DNA of 64,000 nt, from contig CM114271.1 of assembly GCA_050084515.1 (NCBI GenBank), positions 45,322,001-45,386,000 of the forward strand. The letters are read 5' to 3'. Below the pieces are notes generated by a model, which saw only the letters and a list, made by a program, of their open reading frames with translations, ran no database searches and was not told the DNA's origin. The position numbers and the translations under genes were made by a program. Within the stretch, counting starts at the first letter, position 1, and each line of letters starts with the position of its first letter. The stretch comes from Blasia pusilla. Taxonomy: Eukaryota; Marchantiophyta; Marchantiopsida; Blasiales. Positions 13,901 to 26,239 of the stretch are shown piece after piece.

Positions 13901-14722
13901 GTTTACCACCCTTACAAAAATACTATGTATTTTAGTTCTAGTCCATATATTAATCTATATTTCTCTATATTTCGAGTATGATAAGTCTTCCATAAATGGT
14001 CACACATATCTAAAGCTAATATGGTTAGCCACATAAATTAAAATTTCCCTTGCAAAGAAGAAGTACGTTAATTACTTTATTCTAGAATAGGAATTCTTCC
14101 TATCTAGTTCTTATTTTTATGGTTTATCAAAATTTGAGCCAATCCAAATTCGCACGAATTTATTATCTTTCGAAAATATTTTATGTGATATTTTTAACTT
14201 AGAGTGACATATTTGGGACCAATCACTAGTTCCAATATATGTATACTCTACACATATATTGAGTCACTCTGATTTCCATAAGTAAATATGGTTTCCAAAT
14301 TCATCTTATATATCTATTTAAGAAATTCATAAGAAAGATATCTATATCACGATTATATGTCTATCAATGCTCCGTCCTTTACTTTCCATAGCTCTATGTA
14401 GATTCCAAATGCAAAGGCTCTTTCCACCTAAATATCTTTAAAAATCTCTTATACAAAGCTTTGGAGCTAAGAAATTAAAGGAAAAAAGGATTTAAAGGGA
14501 GTGCAATCTTTAGTTATCTCACTATATCTTATTTTTCTGTTTTATTCTTGTGATGATTTTACTATTATGGGCCCTTAATCATATGTAGATTTAAATTTTT
14601 AAAAATTTTCCGATCTTGCTCTTATTCATTATGTTTTCCATCTTCTAAATTTTGTTTGGGAATTTTCTTTTGAATTTTTTTTTAATGTGGAGTAAATTCT
14701 TGAATCATAACCCACGCACCAT
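10951..14722. other. AT-rich intergenic region
   Basis: Strongly AT-rich DNA with no recognisable coding segment. Small frames at 11.0-11.9 kb (plus) and 12.4-12.6 kb (minus) show no motif. One compact hairpin at 12026-12054 is listed separately. The stretch 12.6-14.7 kb holds nothing identifiable; it could be decayed transposon sequence. Confidence 0.5.
12026..12054. repeat. Perfect 13-bp inverted repeat, 3-nt loop
   Basis: TTTTATCACTTTA at 12026-12038 is followed after AGA by its exact reverse complement at 12042-12054. It is AT-rich and isolated, with no coding neighbour, so it is more likely a chance or transposon-end hairpin than a terminator. Confidence 0.6.
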
Positions 14723-15052
14723 TTGTACAATGGGAGAACAAAAAACATAGCATTCTTTTTATGTATTTTCTTAGGTGTCCCCTTGGCCTACTTTCCTTGT
14801 CTAAGTGGCGCCTTCACAAATTGTTTTTGTTACCAGGGCCTCATGATCTACAATTGTCCATTCACGGAATCACGGGAGATTGATTACCGAATAGTCCGAT
14901 TATTATTCTAGTAAAGATGTTTGGACTCTACTTCACAATTTTGATTCATGGTAGGCAAAGTGGTGGGAAACTTGGTTATGAGTGGGAGCACAAGGGATTG
15001 AGCCTTTGAAAGAAATGGATGTGTCTGAAGTCAGCTAAAGGGTTTAAGGTCA

Positions 15053-15799
15053 ATGGAGAGAAGGACAAAGATTGTATTTAAAATAGCCGCAAGTGATGTG
15101 AAAGATGTACAACTCCCACTCACTTTAGATTGTAAAGATTCAATGTTTCACCAAGAGGAGCGCTTGTCTCTTGGAATGTTGTCTGATTTAGAAATTGTAA
15201 GGAAATCCAATTACGAATTCCCTCCAGCTTGGATGACAGTAACAAAAGCTTAGATTCTCCATAACAAGTATCAATGTTGTACATATCCAACTTGCACTTA
15301 TGTTGGAAATAGGTGTAGTCCCTAATGTAGCTGAACTATTGAGCCTTGGAAAGACAATAAAGGAAGTATCGACCATGTTTGTGGTGATCACAAATTTGTT
15401 TGGAGGTGGCAATTCTTTTTGCAAAGTGTTAAGCTTGATGGTAGAGATATTATGGCTCACAATCTGCATTATCTTCCAAAATATATTATATGGCGGGGTG
15501 GCGATGTGCTTCTTGATGCGAGTGCTACAAATTTTGAATGTATGAGCATTGGCGAGCAAGTTGCTCGTGTTAGGATACAATCTGCTGATGTGTGGAGGTT
15601 GCTTGTGGAACACAAATCTGGTGTTTCCGATAGTGTTGTTCATGGAGCCAAGAGATATCTACTCTCTTTTTCCACATCCCTTCCATTAGTTATAAACATT
15701 TTCAATTCATCCCAACTTGCGGATGTTGGTGCAATTGTGGCTCTTGAGGAGGTGACAACTCACTTGAATATCGAAGGATCATTGCCAACGGTGGGTTAA
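15053..15799 (+). pseudogene. Broken plus-strand reading frame, not recognised
   Basis: Three plus-strand frames lie end to end: 15053-15253 (starting MERRTKIVFKIAASDVKDVQ), 15300-15545, and 15419-15799 (DIMAHNLHYLPKYIIW and later NFECMSIGEQVARVRIQSAD). The shift from the second to the third frame at about 15.42 kb, with sensible-looking protein on both sides, suggests one older coding sequence broken by a stop at 15.25 kb and a frameshift. The composition is less AT-rich than the flanks. I do not recognise the protein, and no signal peptide or membrane segment stands out. It may be an exon remnant of a host gene or part of a transposon; it could also be chance. Confidence 0.3.
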
Positions 15800-17239
15800 T
15801 CTCGTCTAGTGTGTACAGATGAGGAAACACCTCTTCAATTGAGAATTGAATATGTGCACATACAAGGAAGGAAGTCTAAGACCTTATAGCTCTTGGTGAT
15901 GCTCTTAAAGAAGTAGAAGATTTGGAGAAAAGTCTGAGTGAAGTGGGAGGAAGAATGACTATTTTATCGGCTGAAATGGAAAATTTTCTTCATGTTTGAA
16001 GGCTAATAGGTCTATCAATAACATTTATGAAGTGTGCCCTTGTAAGTGAATGTGAAATGTAGGACTCATATTTTTGGAAGCGTAGATGATTGCCTCTAGA
16101 TAAGTGCCAATTTTTAAATAGCAACGAGACTATGCTTACAGAGACTAAAAAAGAGCTTTTAAAGTAGCAACATCCAAGTACCTTCATAATACCAACATAC
16201 ATGCAAAAATATGGAATTTTCATGACATTGTAAGGTGAACTTTACCAATTTTTCCTACAAATGTCTCATGTACAATCCAACCTCTGCCATTTAAATTTAT
16301 CAACAAGACCTTTATGCAAAAAGGATGTGAAGTCCTACTGATGACACATATAACGTATGTTAGAGAACACACAAGTGAAATTTGGGAGTGGAATATATAC
16401 CGCCATGAAGGTTATCGACATGCTGAACAATGTGACATAGTTAGACCATAAAAAATCCTGGAATTTTACAAAAATTGATTACATGTTTGGTCCTGTACAA
16501 TCCAACCATTGCAAATTAACAATAACCACTAGAGCCTTAGCCAAACCAGATGCTTCATCCAATCCCACTAAGGGCACACCTAGCCTATTGAGAAGGTCAT
16601 GAATGAACTTCAAATTCCTTCATGTTGATTCTTGCAAGGGTGACACTCTACACAATGCCTCTTCCTTCCCATTTTTGTTGTCAAAGCCTAACATTCCTAA
16701 CTTGCTAAGGAGGTTTGTTGTTTAAGAGATCAGAGTTGCATGCATAAGCTCCAAACCTTCCACTTACTTGTCTACTCTAGCTGAAGTTCATTCGGTTCGA
16801 TGGACTTGGTCCTCCCAACAGTCTAAATGCATCGCATCTTCCGATGGCATCCCCAAATGGTTCATCCATAGTTGGACAATTCTCTTGTCCATCAAAAACC
16901 GCCTTTGGAACTTCTCCCCCGACCCCTACATCCGAAGAGAAACGGAAAGTATGCATGAAAAAGTGCATTATGTAAGGCAATTTCACGCCGACTTGTTATT
17001 AGGCATAGGGTGCCTTCTAATACGCTATAGCAGCCACTGTCCGGCTGAGTATTAGCCATCGCATGTGAATTTCCACCATGATGGAAATTCACATGGTGGA
17101 AACCTCATGGTCGGATGGCTGTATGCATATGAATGTCAACATCCTCTTCATTCACAAAATCCTCACACGTAGGATAAGAAAATTCTTCATCGCCTTATTC
17201 CGATGTGTGTGAGTGGCCATGTCTTCAATCCAGAATGCC
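15800..17239. other. Intergenic, no gene recognised
   Basis: Moderately AT-rich sequence. Short overlapping frames near 16.77-17.09 kb occur on both strands with no motif. A short perfect hairpin at 17062-17095 is listed separately. Confidence 0.4.
17062..17095. repeat. Perfect 14-bp inverted repeat, 6-nt loop
   Basis: CATGTGAATTTCCA at 17062-17075 and its exact complement at 17082-17095 flank the loop CCATGA. Part of the arm, CACATGGTGGAAA, recurs just to the right, so the hairpin may come from a local inverted duplication. Confidence 0.7.
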
Positions 17240-18062
17240 TCTATAACAATGTTGATCACACCGAATTGCAAGAAGGGGAGCTCGAACATCCCAAGATGGT
17301 ATAAGTTCATCACTCTTCACGACGGGTATGCTTGTTTTGTAGATCCTCTTGATGAAGTCATTGGTCTAGATTAATTGGATGAACAAGTTTCTCTGAGTCC
17401 ATTTCCGTGATCACATCTGAAGCCATTACATGTGTATAAGGCCAACGAGTATCTTGGAACTCAAGGCATGAGCAAGTGCACTTAGGTGCAATCTAACATG
17501 AAATTGATGTCTAGTAGTTGTTGAAGTCACAAGTGCATTTTTTTGCATTTGAGGCAAGTACTTCAAAACTCCGATAATTGGCTTTATTATTTCAAACACG
17601 AATAAGTGGGTAACTAATGAGGTTGTTCAACTTCCTTTCCCCTTGATCTTTGCGCCAAATTTGCATATTCAAAGCCTATAGCATGTCTTCCTCCCTACAC
17701 AATGCTTTGCTCTATAATTCAGCGAGCACAAAAACCGAGTGCAAACTCAAATTCATCAAAGTTTCAGAATGCTCGCTCAATTGTATCCGCTCTACATGTC
17801 TCATAACTACACTTAATGACCCCAATATTGTTAATCGGTCGTACTTTCTTTACTTCAAAATAACAGTCGAGGAAACTATTTCTCTAGCTTTCATTCTATC
17901 GACACAATATCCACGGTGGAGAATACTTTTCCGACTATATCTACAAAATTTTAAGTCAATTCCCCATTCGCTCAACAATTTATATGCCGTGGGGCTCCAT
18001 TCAGTCGACCATTTATCCATTGTGGGGGCTAATTGCATACAATAGGTAGGGCGCCCAAGCAA
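17240..18062 (-). pseudogene. Probable MULE/FAR1-type transposase remnant with SWIM finger
   Basis: On the minus strand 17425-17489 translates to a SWIM-like zinc finger: CTC, then CLEFQDTRWPYTHVMA. SWIM fingers (CxC...CxHxxA) sit near the C terminus of MuDR/MULE transposases and the FAR1/FHY3 proteins derived from them. Here the third cysteine position is Tyr (PYTH for PCxH), so metal binding should be damaged. The frame runs on into DVITEM and, after a frame change, IYKTSIPVVKSDELIPSWDV down to about 17.25 kb. A minus-strand frame at 17850-18062 (MDKWSTEWSPTAYKLLSEW) is plausible transposase sequence upstream of the finger. No DDE catalytic core was found. The family call rests on the finger alone. 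Confidence 0.4.
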
Positions 18063-21000
18063 ATAGACCTCGTAGATGCAATCTTACATTGTGTCGACCA
18101 TATATCTGCCATAATGGCTATTTCTAGACTTGTTAAGGCACATCGCCTACGAAGATAGAAATTTTGCAAGTAGCGAATGACCTTTATAGACTTAGTCCTC
18201 CACCAAAATAAAGGTTTCCTACATTCTCTTAGTCAAGCATCCACCACGGCACATACTTGTGCACCATGCTTTTGACCCTTACCACCTACTAACGCAATCC
18301 CTTTAGCTGTAACCCGCACAAGGGTTCACTTTCTTCCAAATTGAGGCCTTCTTGATTGGGATCATTCTTGGATGTGGACGATCTCAAGAACTCGAAAGCA
18401 GCCCAAGACTCTCTTGATAATGGGTTTCGTTCATAAGACCCACACTTCTCCTCTTAGCGTTATTACCAAATAATCCCTTGTCATCCATAGGACAATGATG
18501 TCTACTCCCGTCTAGACAATCATCAACCATAGATGAGAGTAGAGGATCTATGGGTAGCTTAATACTATTCATTCTACAAACCAAGAAGTGGTCTCGAAAC
18601 AATGAACAAGTGCCATACATTATCATGTTTAGGTCAGCATGACTCTTGAAGATCACGTGCCAAGCAACCGGACGACCTACCACCAAGTCGTAGTAATCCT
18701 CACTACAGATTCTCCTCTATCTTACCGTTGCTCTGTACAATAGCAACATAGAAAAACATTAGAAGGGACCGTTCGGAATCCGACATGGCATTGCCACAAA
18801 GGGCCACTCAAGCAAAAAATTTGGGGGGAGGGGCTCTCACTTGAGGAAAGTAGGCATGGGCCACTTAAGCAAATATCTCCATTCTATTCATATTTTGTCA
18901 TGGACCACAAAGAATAAAGCAATTCCCAATCCGTTCTAGTTTCTATACTATGACAACATTCACCACATCTAATATATCCACCAAAAGTTAATTAAGGATC
19001 CGACCATGCGAGAGAAATGGAATAATTGATGACAATGGTACAACTCATTAGGTTCCTGTTTTACAAAACTGCATAATATTTATTGGCTATCTTTAATACC
19101 ACAATAACAAAATTTATGCAAAATAACAAAATTTCCAAACGCGCGTGGGTTTAGGTTGGGATTTTTGGGGACATAAGTACATGTACCTTGTACGAAGTTC
19201 TAGAACCATAAATCAATTTGGGGAGAGATGATATAACTATCCGACATGTTAAGGGAATAAAGAGGGAAGAACATCCAAGTTCACATAAAATAAAATAAAA
19301 AAGGAAAATATTTTCCAATGAGTTTTAACGTTTCTCTAGACAATCGACACCTAGTTTGTACAAAACAATTAACTTTCACTCTAGTGGTTTTGTGTGTGCT
19401 ATGAAAGTTGGGTGTTTCTCGTAACCCGCGCTGGCTTAGCTATGGACAGTTCTTCGCACGTGTTATTTGTCCTAGGAGGAGCCATTTATTTGTTTTGTTT
19501 ACAATTATAGCGGAATGTTTAGTGAGACATTATGGTAAGAAAAAAAGATCGTGCGATTAAAAAATGGATTTAGAAAACCCTTCTTTATTATAAACACGTG
19601 TCTTTTGGGGGGTTTTATAGTGTCAACATATGTCAATTTGAGATTTTTTAATAAAATTCAAATAAAAGAAAATAAGACACACAAATTTAATCTGAAGAGT
19701 TGTCATCCTGTACACGGGCAGCACTCTAATTTGATATTAATCACGTTTAGTTAATATCGAAGAGAATTTGAAATTTTGGTTTTTCAAGTCAAGTGTTATA
19801 CGATCGAGGAGTTGGAAAGTAACGTACAAAGGGTGCATTCTTTATTATTTCTCGAGTTGGCTGGAAACATTCGTTCTGTCATTGGAGTCGTCGGAATTAT
19901 TCGTCTAAAAAATCTAAAGAAAACCAAATCTTTTTCACCAGAAGTTCTCGGCATGAAATATGTAACCGTGATTTCCACCACGATGACATGGCCATGAATA
20001 AAACTTGGGTAAAATTTTCATGCCGTGTTCCCCCCAATGGAAAACGTTCTCCATCTTTTACGTCCAAGCACACTCACTAGTTAAACGAATCACCAGGTGG
20101 GCTAAGCAACGATTGCTTTTCTGAGAATCTAAGAGAACGGAGAGTACGTGTGTCGCGCGGCTCCCTACACGTATACACCCCTCACGAATATACGAGAGAT
20201 CGCGTGTACGGAATTCCGAGTGAGCCCTGAGAAGAAGAAGCCGCGCGAAGAGTGTAAAGGTGGAATGAGCTGCTGATACCTTTCCCTGGCCTTGTTTGCG
20301 GCGGAGGACGCTCCCGCAAGTGTACACTCTGGCATCAGAGGGGAAAGCTTGATAGCCTTAGCTTTGCGAGCCTGTTAATACTGAGGGGGGAAGCTTCAAA
20401 GAAGAGTGCAGTGGGAATATGCCGAATACACACACTCCCAGCCGCTGTTACGCTGTACGCTCCTTCTTCCGTGGATTCATGTGGTACGCTTTACCGGTGC
20501 TTGCTCTTGTCCAATGGATCAAATCCTCCAATATCTCGTTGTGGATTCGCAACTCCGGGGCTGTTGGGAATGAAAGATGTCACGTGGAACTGATTGTTGC
20601 TCTATAATTGGATGATTAACTCCGACGACAGCAATTGCGGCCCCAAGAATCGGTCAATAGTGGATCCCAACCCCACCTTCACTTCCAGTGGTCAGCGCAA
20701 CATATGATTTCACAGCGATTAGCGCTAGAGCTTAGTGACTGGTCGCGGACTCGCGGAGTGTTGGGAGAGGACGGTTCCAAAGATGTCGGCTTATGTTCAT
20801 CTCATTAATGAAAAACAAGGCCTGCATCAAAGGGTGATGGGGAGGGGAGAACCCATCAAAAGCGCAGAAGGAGTCCGAAAGCCACAGTGGGGCTGGGTTA
20901 AAGGCAAAAGGTACTCTCCTTCCATGCTAATTTGCTAAATTCGCAAACCGCAAAGACCGTATTCGCTACGTCCGGAGAGACTAGGCTACCATTAAGAGGG

Positions 21001-22889
21001 TTTCTAACAATGGCGTCTCCTACGGACCGTCTAGAAGATTCATTGGTTGGCTTGTAGCGTCGAAAGTATGGAAACCCGTTGCCAGGAAGGGAGAAACCCG
21101 AAGAGCCGGACGATTTAGGGACGCGACTACAGCGCACGTCATGTGGCTGTTCTTCACTCGAGAAAATTTGAGGCGAGTGGTGGATCCGGCGTTGAAATGG
21201 AGTCCCATGCCTCCGATGTCCGATCGCCATTCGCGGGGATGATCAGCGATGATAATGATAAGGCGCAGCGCGTCTTAGCGGTACGACTTTACACTTTTCC
21301 CGGTCCCTTTCGCAACTCGAGAGTGCATGAAAACAAGGAGAGGGCTGTAAGGAGATCGGTCTAAAACAAAGTCCGCAGGCGTTCCTACAGCGGCAGAGGA
21401 GATTTCGCCCGCAGAAAAAGACGTGGGAGGTGGTGAAACGCTGGAAGCCCGAGAGAAGCTTGCGCAGGCCATTGGAAAAGGGCGATCAGTGTCTGTGCGA
21501 TGACACTTCACAAGCCATCGGATTCGGACGATGGGGGAAAAGCGATCTAGGAACACGGGACGGAGAGAGCGGTGACACATTGTGAAGACACCCTGGGAGA
21601 GTTGGCAAGCGCGCGCGTGGGAAAGCGCAAGGGAATGTTGCGCAATCGACCAGAAGGTCGAAAACGCACGATGAGACATTTTGGCTCAGCGCAAGTGGCC
21701 CAAACCCGGGCACGACACAGATGCTGCACCTTTACAAAGCTTCGGATGCAAAGATGCGGGCGGCGAGATCGGCTGCCACGACACGAACCTTCATCAGCCC
21801 TGAGCTGTGAGGCCAGATCGTCGCGTTAAGAATGATCATTTCTCATCGACCTCATTACCGATTCCAAGCATGCGGTGTGCTTCCTGTCACCGGCTGTCTG
21901 CAAAGCAAAACCCGTCGAAAGAAACCCTAAATCAAACAACTCTAACATGGAGGGAAACCGCAGCTGCACTTTGTCGTTTCTTCAGGAACTCTCCTGGGAA
22001 ATGGGGAGTAACCAACTCGTTCCGTTTGGCTTCAATCAATAGGAGGGGATCATCCGGAGGACGGGTCCTACCGGCGCCGGTGTTTTAATGTGACTGCGTC
22101 AAGTGCCGGGAATGACAAGGTTTTTCTTACATGAATACTAGCTTCTCAATATCACTATCACCCGTGTGATATTCAAATTTTAAAATGCATATGATATTTT
22201 TTTCCTCACTTTAATTGAACTTCCTCTTATAGTGACATGTGTTAGTCTTCTAACACATTTAATCTTTTTTTAATTATATAACAAGTGTACGGTCATAATT
22301 AGTAAGTTTTGAGTAGTAGGGAAACTTCAATTGGATAATACCGGTTGGTAATTAATACTAGGCATGCCATGGTGTGAACATATTATAACAGCCTTGAGGT
22401 TTTGACTTTTTGAGTCCCCCTCTTTTGTACTTCCGATGGGTTTTCCATCACGCGTTTTTATCGAAATGCATCATTCTTTCTTATAATAGTTAATGGTGCT
22501 TTTGTGTGGTTTGTTGTATTGTGTATGTAATGATCATATTTTATGTTGAAAATTTGGAGTCACGAAATTGTGGGAGAATTTTTTGCAATGGATTGGGAAG
22601 CAAGATAAGTATGAACTTAAGATGTGATAAGATTTATAGTGTACAATTATGTAAAAATTTGACATAATGGCTTATTTTAATGACATACTTTGACATACAT
22701 AGTTAGCGAGAGCTACAGAGTAGTATTATGTTGTTTAAGTACTACTGAAGAAAACAATGAGCGATAAATAGAGTATATGGTATTGAAAAGTGTAAACTAG
22801 AAACATGTCATAGCACACATTTTAAGTGATAGATAGTTCAGTGTTGTTTAAGGAGAGCAGTGGTTGAAATATTGTAGATTGCAAGTGTA
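18063..22889. other. Intergenic: AT-rich, then a GC-richer island (about 20.0-22.1 kb), then AT-rich
   Basis: From 18.06 to 20.0 kb and 22.1 to 22.89 kb the DNA is AT-rich with no recognisable gene. A minus-strand frame of 100 codons at 18384-18686 could be upstream transposase sequence but has no motif. From about 20.04 to 22.1 kb the GC content rises and overlapping frames of 60-134 codons occur on both strands (for example 21275-21679 minus). These look like by-products of composition: none has a family motif and they contradict one another. The island could hold untranslated exons or an old insertion. Confidence 0.4.
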
Positions 22890-23659
22890 TGAAAATTGTC
22901 GTCCGCATACACATCGTTACACAACAAACATCGATGTCGACAAACATACACACAAACACGCACGATCCCATGCTAAGTCATGGTATCCAAATAACGAGAC
23001 AAGAAATACCAAAATATCTCCAATTAAAATAGGATCCAATCTCTCTCAACACCATAACTCTCAAATGTGTGCACTCTCACATGTCTCTTTCAATGTCAAA
23101 TCAAACCCACTTCTCCGAATGAGAGGCTTTACACTCACAAGACAAGCAAGACCATAGCTCTTCCGCCTCATGTCAAGAAGTTCAACAAAGATAGAATGAG
23201 CTCTCAAGCTCTCTCTCTCTCCTTGAGGTACACCCCCTTCCCTCTCCCAAGCTCTCTTCTCGATAATCTATGCTCGCAGGTCACCTCCTTGGCTCTTGAC
23301 CTGCTGTAGCGGGTCAAGGGCCACTTCCCAAAGTAGAAAGTCAACTCTACCAAATATAACTTACCCAAAATACTTCGTTTCGGCTCCAAATGATCCAAAA
23401 CAAAGGGAAAATCTGCTCTCAGATTTCCCGGGACCTCAACAACTCATCCTCGACCTCTTGAGTCTGTCCTCCCCTACTCGAGAAGGCGCTCTATCTGATC
23501 TCTCCGATCTATCCTAGAAATTCGTGAAAATTATCGTGCGCATACTCATCTTGACACAACATACATCGTTGTCGACAAACATACACACAAATACGCACGA
23601 TCCCATGCTAACTCATGGCATCCCAAAAACGAGACAAGAAGTACCAAAATATCTCCAAT
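22890..23659 (-). repeat. LTR of copy A with a ~135-bp sub-repeat on both sides
   Basis: The body (about 23025-23525) aligns by eye with the LTR bodies at 25728-26239 and 34979-35489, including the CT-rich AGCTCTCAAGCTCTCTCTC tract and a TCACCTCCTTGGCTCTTGACC stretch. It is flanked by two direct copies of a sub-repeat starting TGAAAATT(G/A)TCGT(C/G)CGCATAC, at 22890-23024 and about 23525-23659, each ending near CCAAAATATCTCCAAT. In minus orientation this is the 3' LTR. The right-hand sub-repeat continues into the element's 3' internal region, so the exact LTR border is uncertain. Confidence 0.75.
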
Positions 23660-23830
23660 CGCCACCATAGTTGGTGGTTAGGTCCCTCTAAATCCAGATA
23701 GCCATCTATCCCTACCTACTATGACATACATCTCTCGCACGCTAAGAGCAAAAAGGCAGGGTGCTCATGTGGCCCCATCGTTAGTCGCCTTCTTGTCATC
23801 CATGTCACAAACACAAGTCGGAATCTACAA

Positions 23831-25070
23831 CTACCTACCCTTTGTACATGTGGGACACATCCATCGTCCCTCAAGAACCGTAGTGAGAGGTATCGTTAGA
23901 CATGCCATATGCCACCCTCTCGAACACCCATCATAGACTAGCATAATGGATGCACCACATGCGGAACCACACAACATACATCGCAATCTTATAGGAACTA
24001 CTGCTAAGCTCTGATCAATTGTACCGTCAATGTTAGGAAGGTGACATGGTGCACAGTTACGCATATGGTTCTTCCAAACCATACCATCGCGTCGCTCTAA
24101 TAAGAGAACACCTGAAGGCAAAATCTCATGCACTCTCATGCGCTCTGCAATCACATACAACGTGGTGGGTGCCGTCTGCTGCAAGTAGACATAGTCTCCT
24201 TGATGAAACCTCCGGATAGTAGCTCGATAATCACCTCCTCCAATAAACGCATACCTCAATGTATCCCGATGCTGCGTAATCGCCAAGTTCTCAAACGCCA
24301 TGGGCATCACTCTCGAAATAACTCAGCCCTCTGAGAACATGCTCGCATCCATATATCAAGGTCATCTAGGTTCAACACCTCACCAACATCTCGACGAATG
24401 GCCGTAGATTAATCTGGCTCTCGGCCATAAAGCAGCAAGCATGGTGAGAAAGATGCTAAGGATGCTTGCCTGCTGAATCTGTATCCCATCGCCAAGCACC
24501 GCAACTCAAGGTCCTAGGTGACCTCTCTGCAAGCCATACTTGCGTAATCCTCTCGTCATCGTTTGCACAACCCTCTCTGCTAGTCCATCCGCCTCAAGAT
24601 GATCTTCGGAAGTGGTGCGGTGGTCGATCAGTGCCTGATCACATAAGGCGTGAAACTCCTCGCAAAACTCTGTACCGTGGTTTGTCAACACCTTAGCTGG
24701 TATACCGTAATGACTTAGCACTCAATCTAGGAAGGCATACGCTACACCCTCACTTGCTTTGTCAAGCAATGCAACCAACTCTATCCACTTAGAGAAGTGC
24801 TCGACCATCCCCAATACATAACGACTATGGCGCTCCATCAAAAGCAAAGGTCCTTCAAAATCCAAAACCCATCTATAACCTAAACGATGCTCGGACTCGA
24901 TCACACACCATGCACCTGGCAACAAACTTTTGAACGTCAGTCTGCATGCCTTGCCACCAATATTGTATTTGGAGCAAGTTGTACGTCCGCTTCACTCTGA
25001 AATGACCCAACTCCTCGTGGGCATGACACACCAAGCGTGCTCTTTGCGAAGTATGAGGCACTACACGCAC
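23831..25070 (-). pseudogene. Copy A integrase with C-terminal PHD finger
   Basis: Read right to left, 24873-25070 holds the integrase zinc-binding region (HEELGHF... then CMVCDRVR, an HHCC finger) and 24722-24925 the start of the catalytic core (GYRWVLDFEGPLL, first Asp). The segment 24506-24721 carries VLTNHGTEF, where the second catalytic Asp is replaced by Asn, and HLEADGLAERVVQTM with the Glu. The open frame 23831-24310 covers the integrase C-terminal region (FHQGDYVYLQQTAPTT) and then a PHD finger: CMLC, a second Cys pair, GWHMAC and WMCPTC in C4HC3 order, ending in TKGR and a stop. Integrase would insert element cDNA; the PHD finger is inferred to bind chromatin. Frame changes between pieces and the Asp-to-Asn change make it inactive. 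Confidence 0.85.
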
Positions 25071-25371
25071 TTTTCCATCCTCCCAAACTCAAAATGTATG
25101 TATCCCCTCCCATCGGAATCGTCTGGCTTGTTGTAAGATCCAATCCCCCTCTCTAGCACCCATTGTGCTCACAACGTTGCTACTATGCAAGTAATCCAAG
25201 ACCACTCCATCGTCGTGAATGTCTCGGCCACCTGTTGTTTCCTCAATAGCCTATGGATCTAAGGACTCTCCATCAGACCTCGCTATCAAAGTCTCAGCAA
25301 TGTTGCTCTCCATAGCCAACAAGCCCAAATAGGCTGACGCGTGCCATCGTGACACCAACTCCTCATCACTC

Positions 25372-25569
25372 TTACCATGCCAACGAGCTCCAATCGCATC
25401 TCGCTAACTCGGGATTAAGTCTCAAACCATCTGCATCCTGGTTGAGCATCCCATGTCTATGCACCACCTGGAAGTCATTCTCGTCCAACAAAAGAGCCCA
25501 CCTCGCAAGCTTCCCTATAAGCTTGTCGGACTCCATGAACCACTTAAGTGACTGATGATCACTAATCAT
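25372..25569 (-). pseudogene. Copy A RNase H, C-terminal part
   Basis: This frame starts MISDHQSLKWFMESDKLIGK and continues to VVHRHGMLNQDADGL. It corresponds to the end of the Ty3/gypsy RNase H domain, including the conserved SDHQ aspartate and the HRxGxxNxxAD block that leads to the integrase linker. The rest of the domain lies 10 kb to the right, beyond the nested insertion, at 35.49-35.6 kb. The copy is therefore physically split. Confidence 0.85.
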
Positions 25570-25597
25570 GGTAAAAGGATTGCCGAATAAATAACAT

Positions 25598-26239
25598 ATG
25601 TGTTGTGCGCATACACATCATTATAAAACATGCATCACTATCACCGAACACACACACAAACACGCAAGATCCCATGCTAACTCATGGGATCCAAACAACG
25701 AGACAAGAAGTACCAAAATATCTCCAATAAAGTAAGATCCAATCTCTCTCTACACCATCTCACACCATACTTCTCAAAGGTATGGACTCTCTCTCATATC
25801 AAACCAAACCCACTCTCCTAATGAGAGGCTTGGGTTACACTCACAAGGCAAGAGACCATAGCTCCTCCGCCTTATGCCAAGAGGTTCAACAAACAGAGAA
25901 TGAGCTCTCAAGCTCTCTCTCCTTGAGGTATACCCCTCCCTTCTCCCAAGCTCTCTCCATGGTAACCTATTCTCCCAAGTCACCTCCTCGGCTTTTGACC
26001 TGATGTAGGAGGTCAAGGGACACTTACCAAAAAATAGAAAGTTGATAATATGCTCAAAATAGTACTTACCTAAAATAGTAAGTTTCTCAATATGGCTCCA
26101 AATGAGCCGAAACGAAGGGGAAACCTACTCTCTGAGGTTTCCCGAGGCCTCAATAGGTCATCCTCGACCTACTGAGCTTGTCCTCCACTACTCACGAAGG
26201 CGCTCTACTAGATCTCACCGATCTATCCTAAAAAATATG
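25598..26239 (-). repeat. 3' LTR of copy B (left)
   Basis: It begins ATGTGTTGTGCGCATACAC and has a body from 25728 that matches the right LTR closely in length (about 512 against 511 bp) and sequence. The left 130 bp (25598-25727) is the sub-repeat also seen beside copy A's LTR; a second copy of the sub-repeat follows the body at about 26240-26376 and runs into the 3' internal region. The right LTR lacks this left sub-repeat. Confidence 0.8.

Noticed and set aside
20330-20340. TGGCATCAGAG, similar to a tRNA-iMet primer binding site
   Set aside because: No LTR pair, gag or pol sequence flanks it, and one short match is expected by chance.
21275-21679. 134-codon minus-strand frame
   Set aside because: A plus-strand frame of similar size covers part of it and neither has a recognisable motif.
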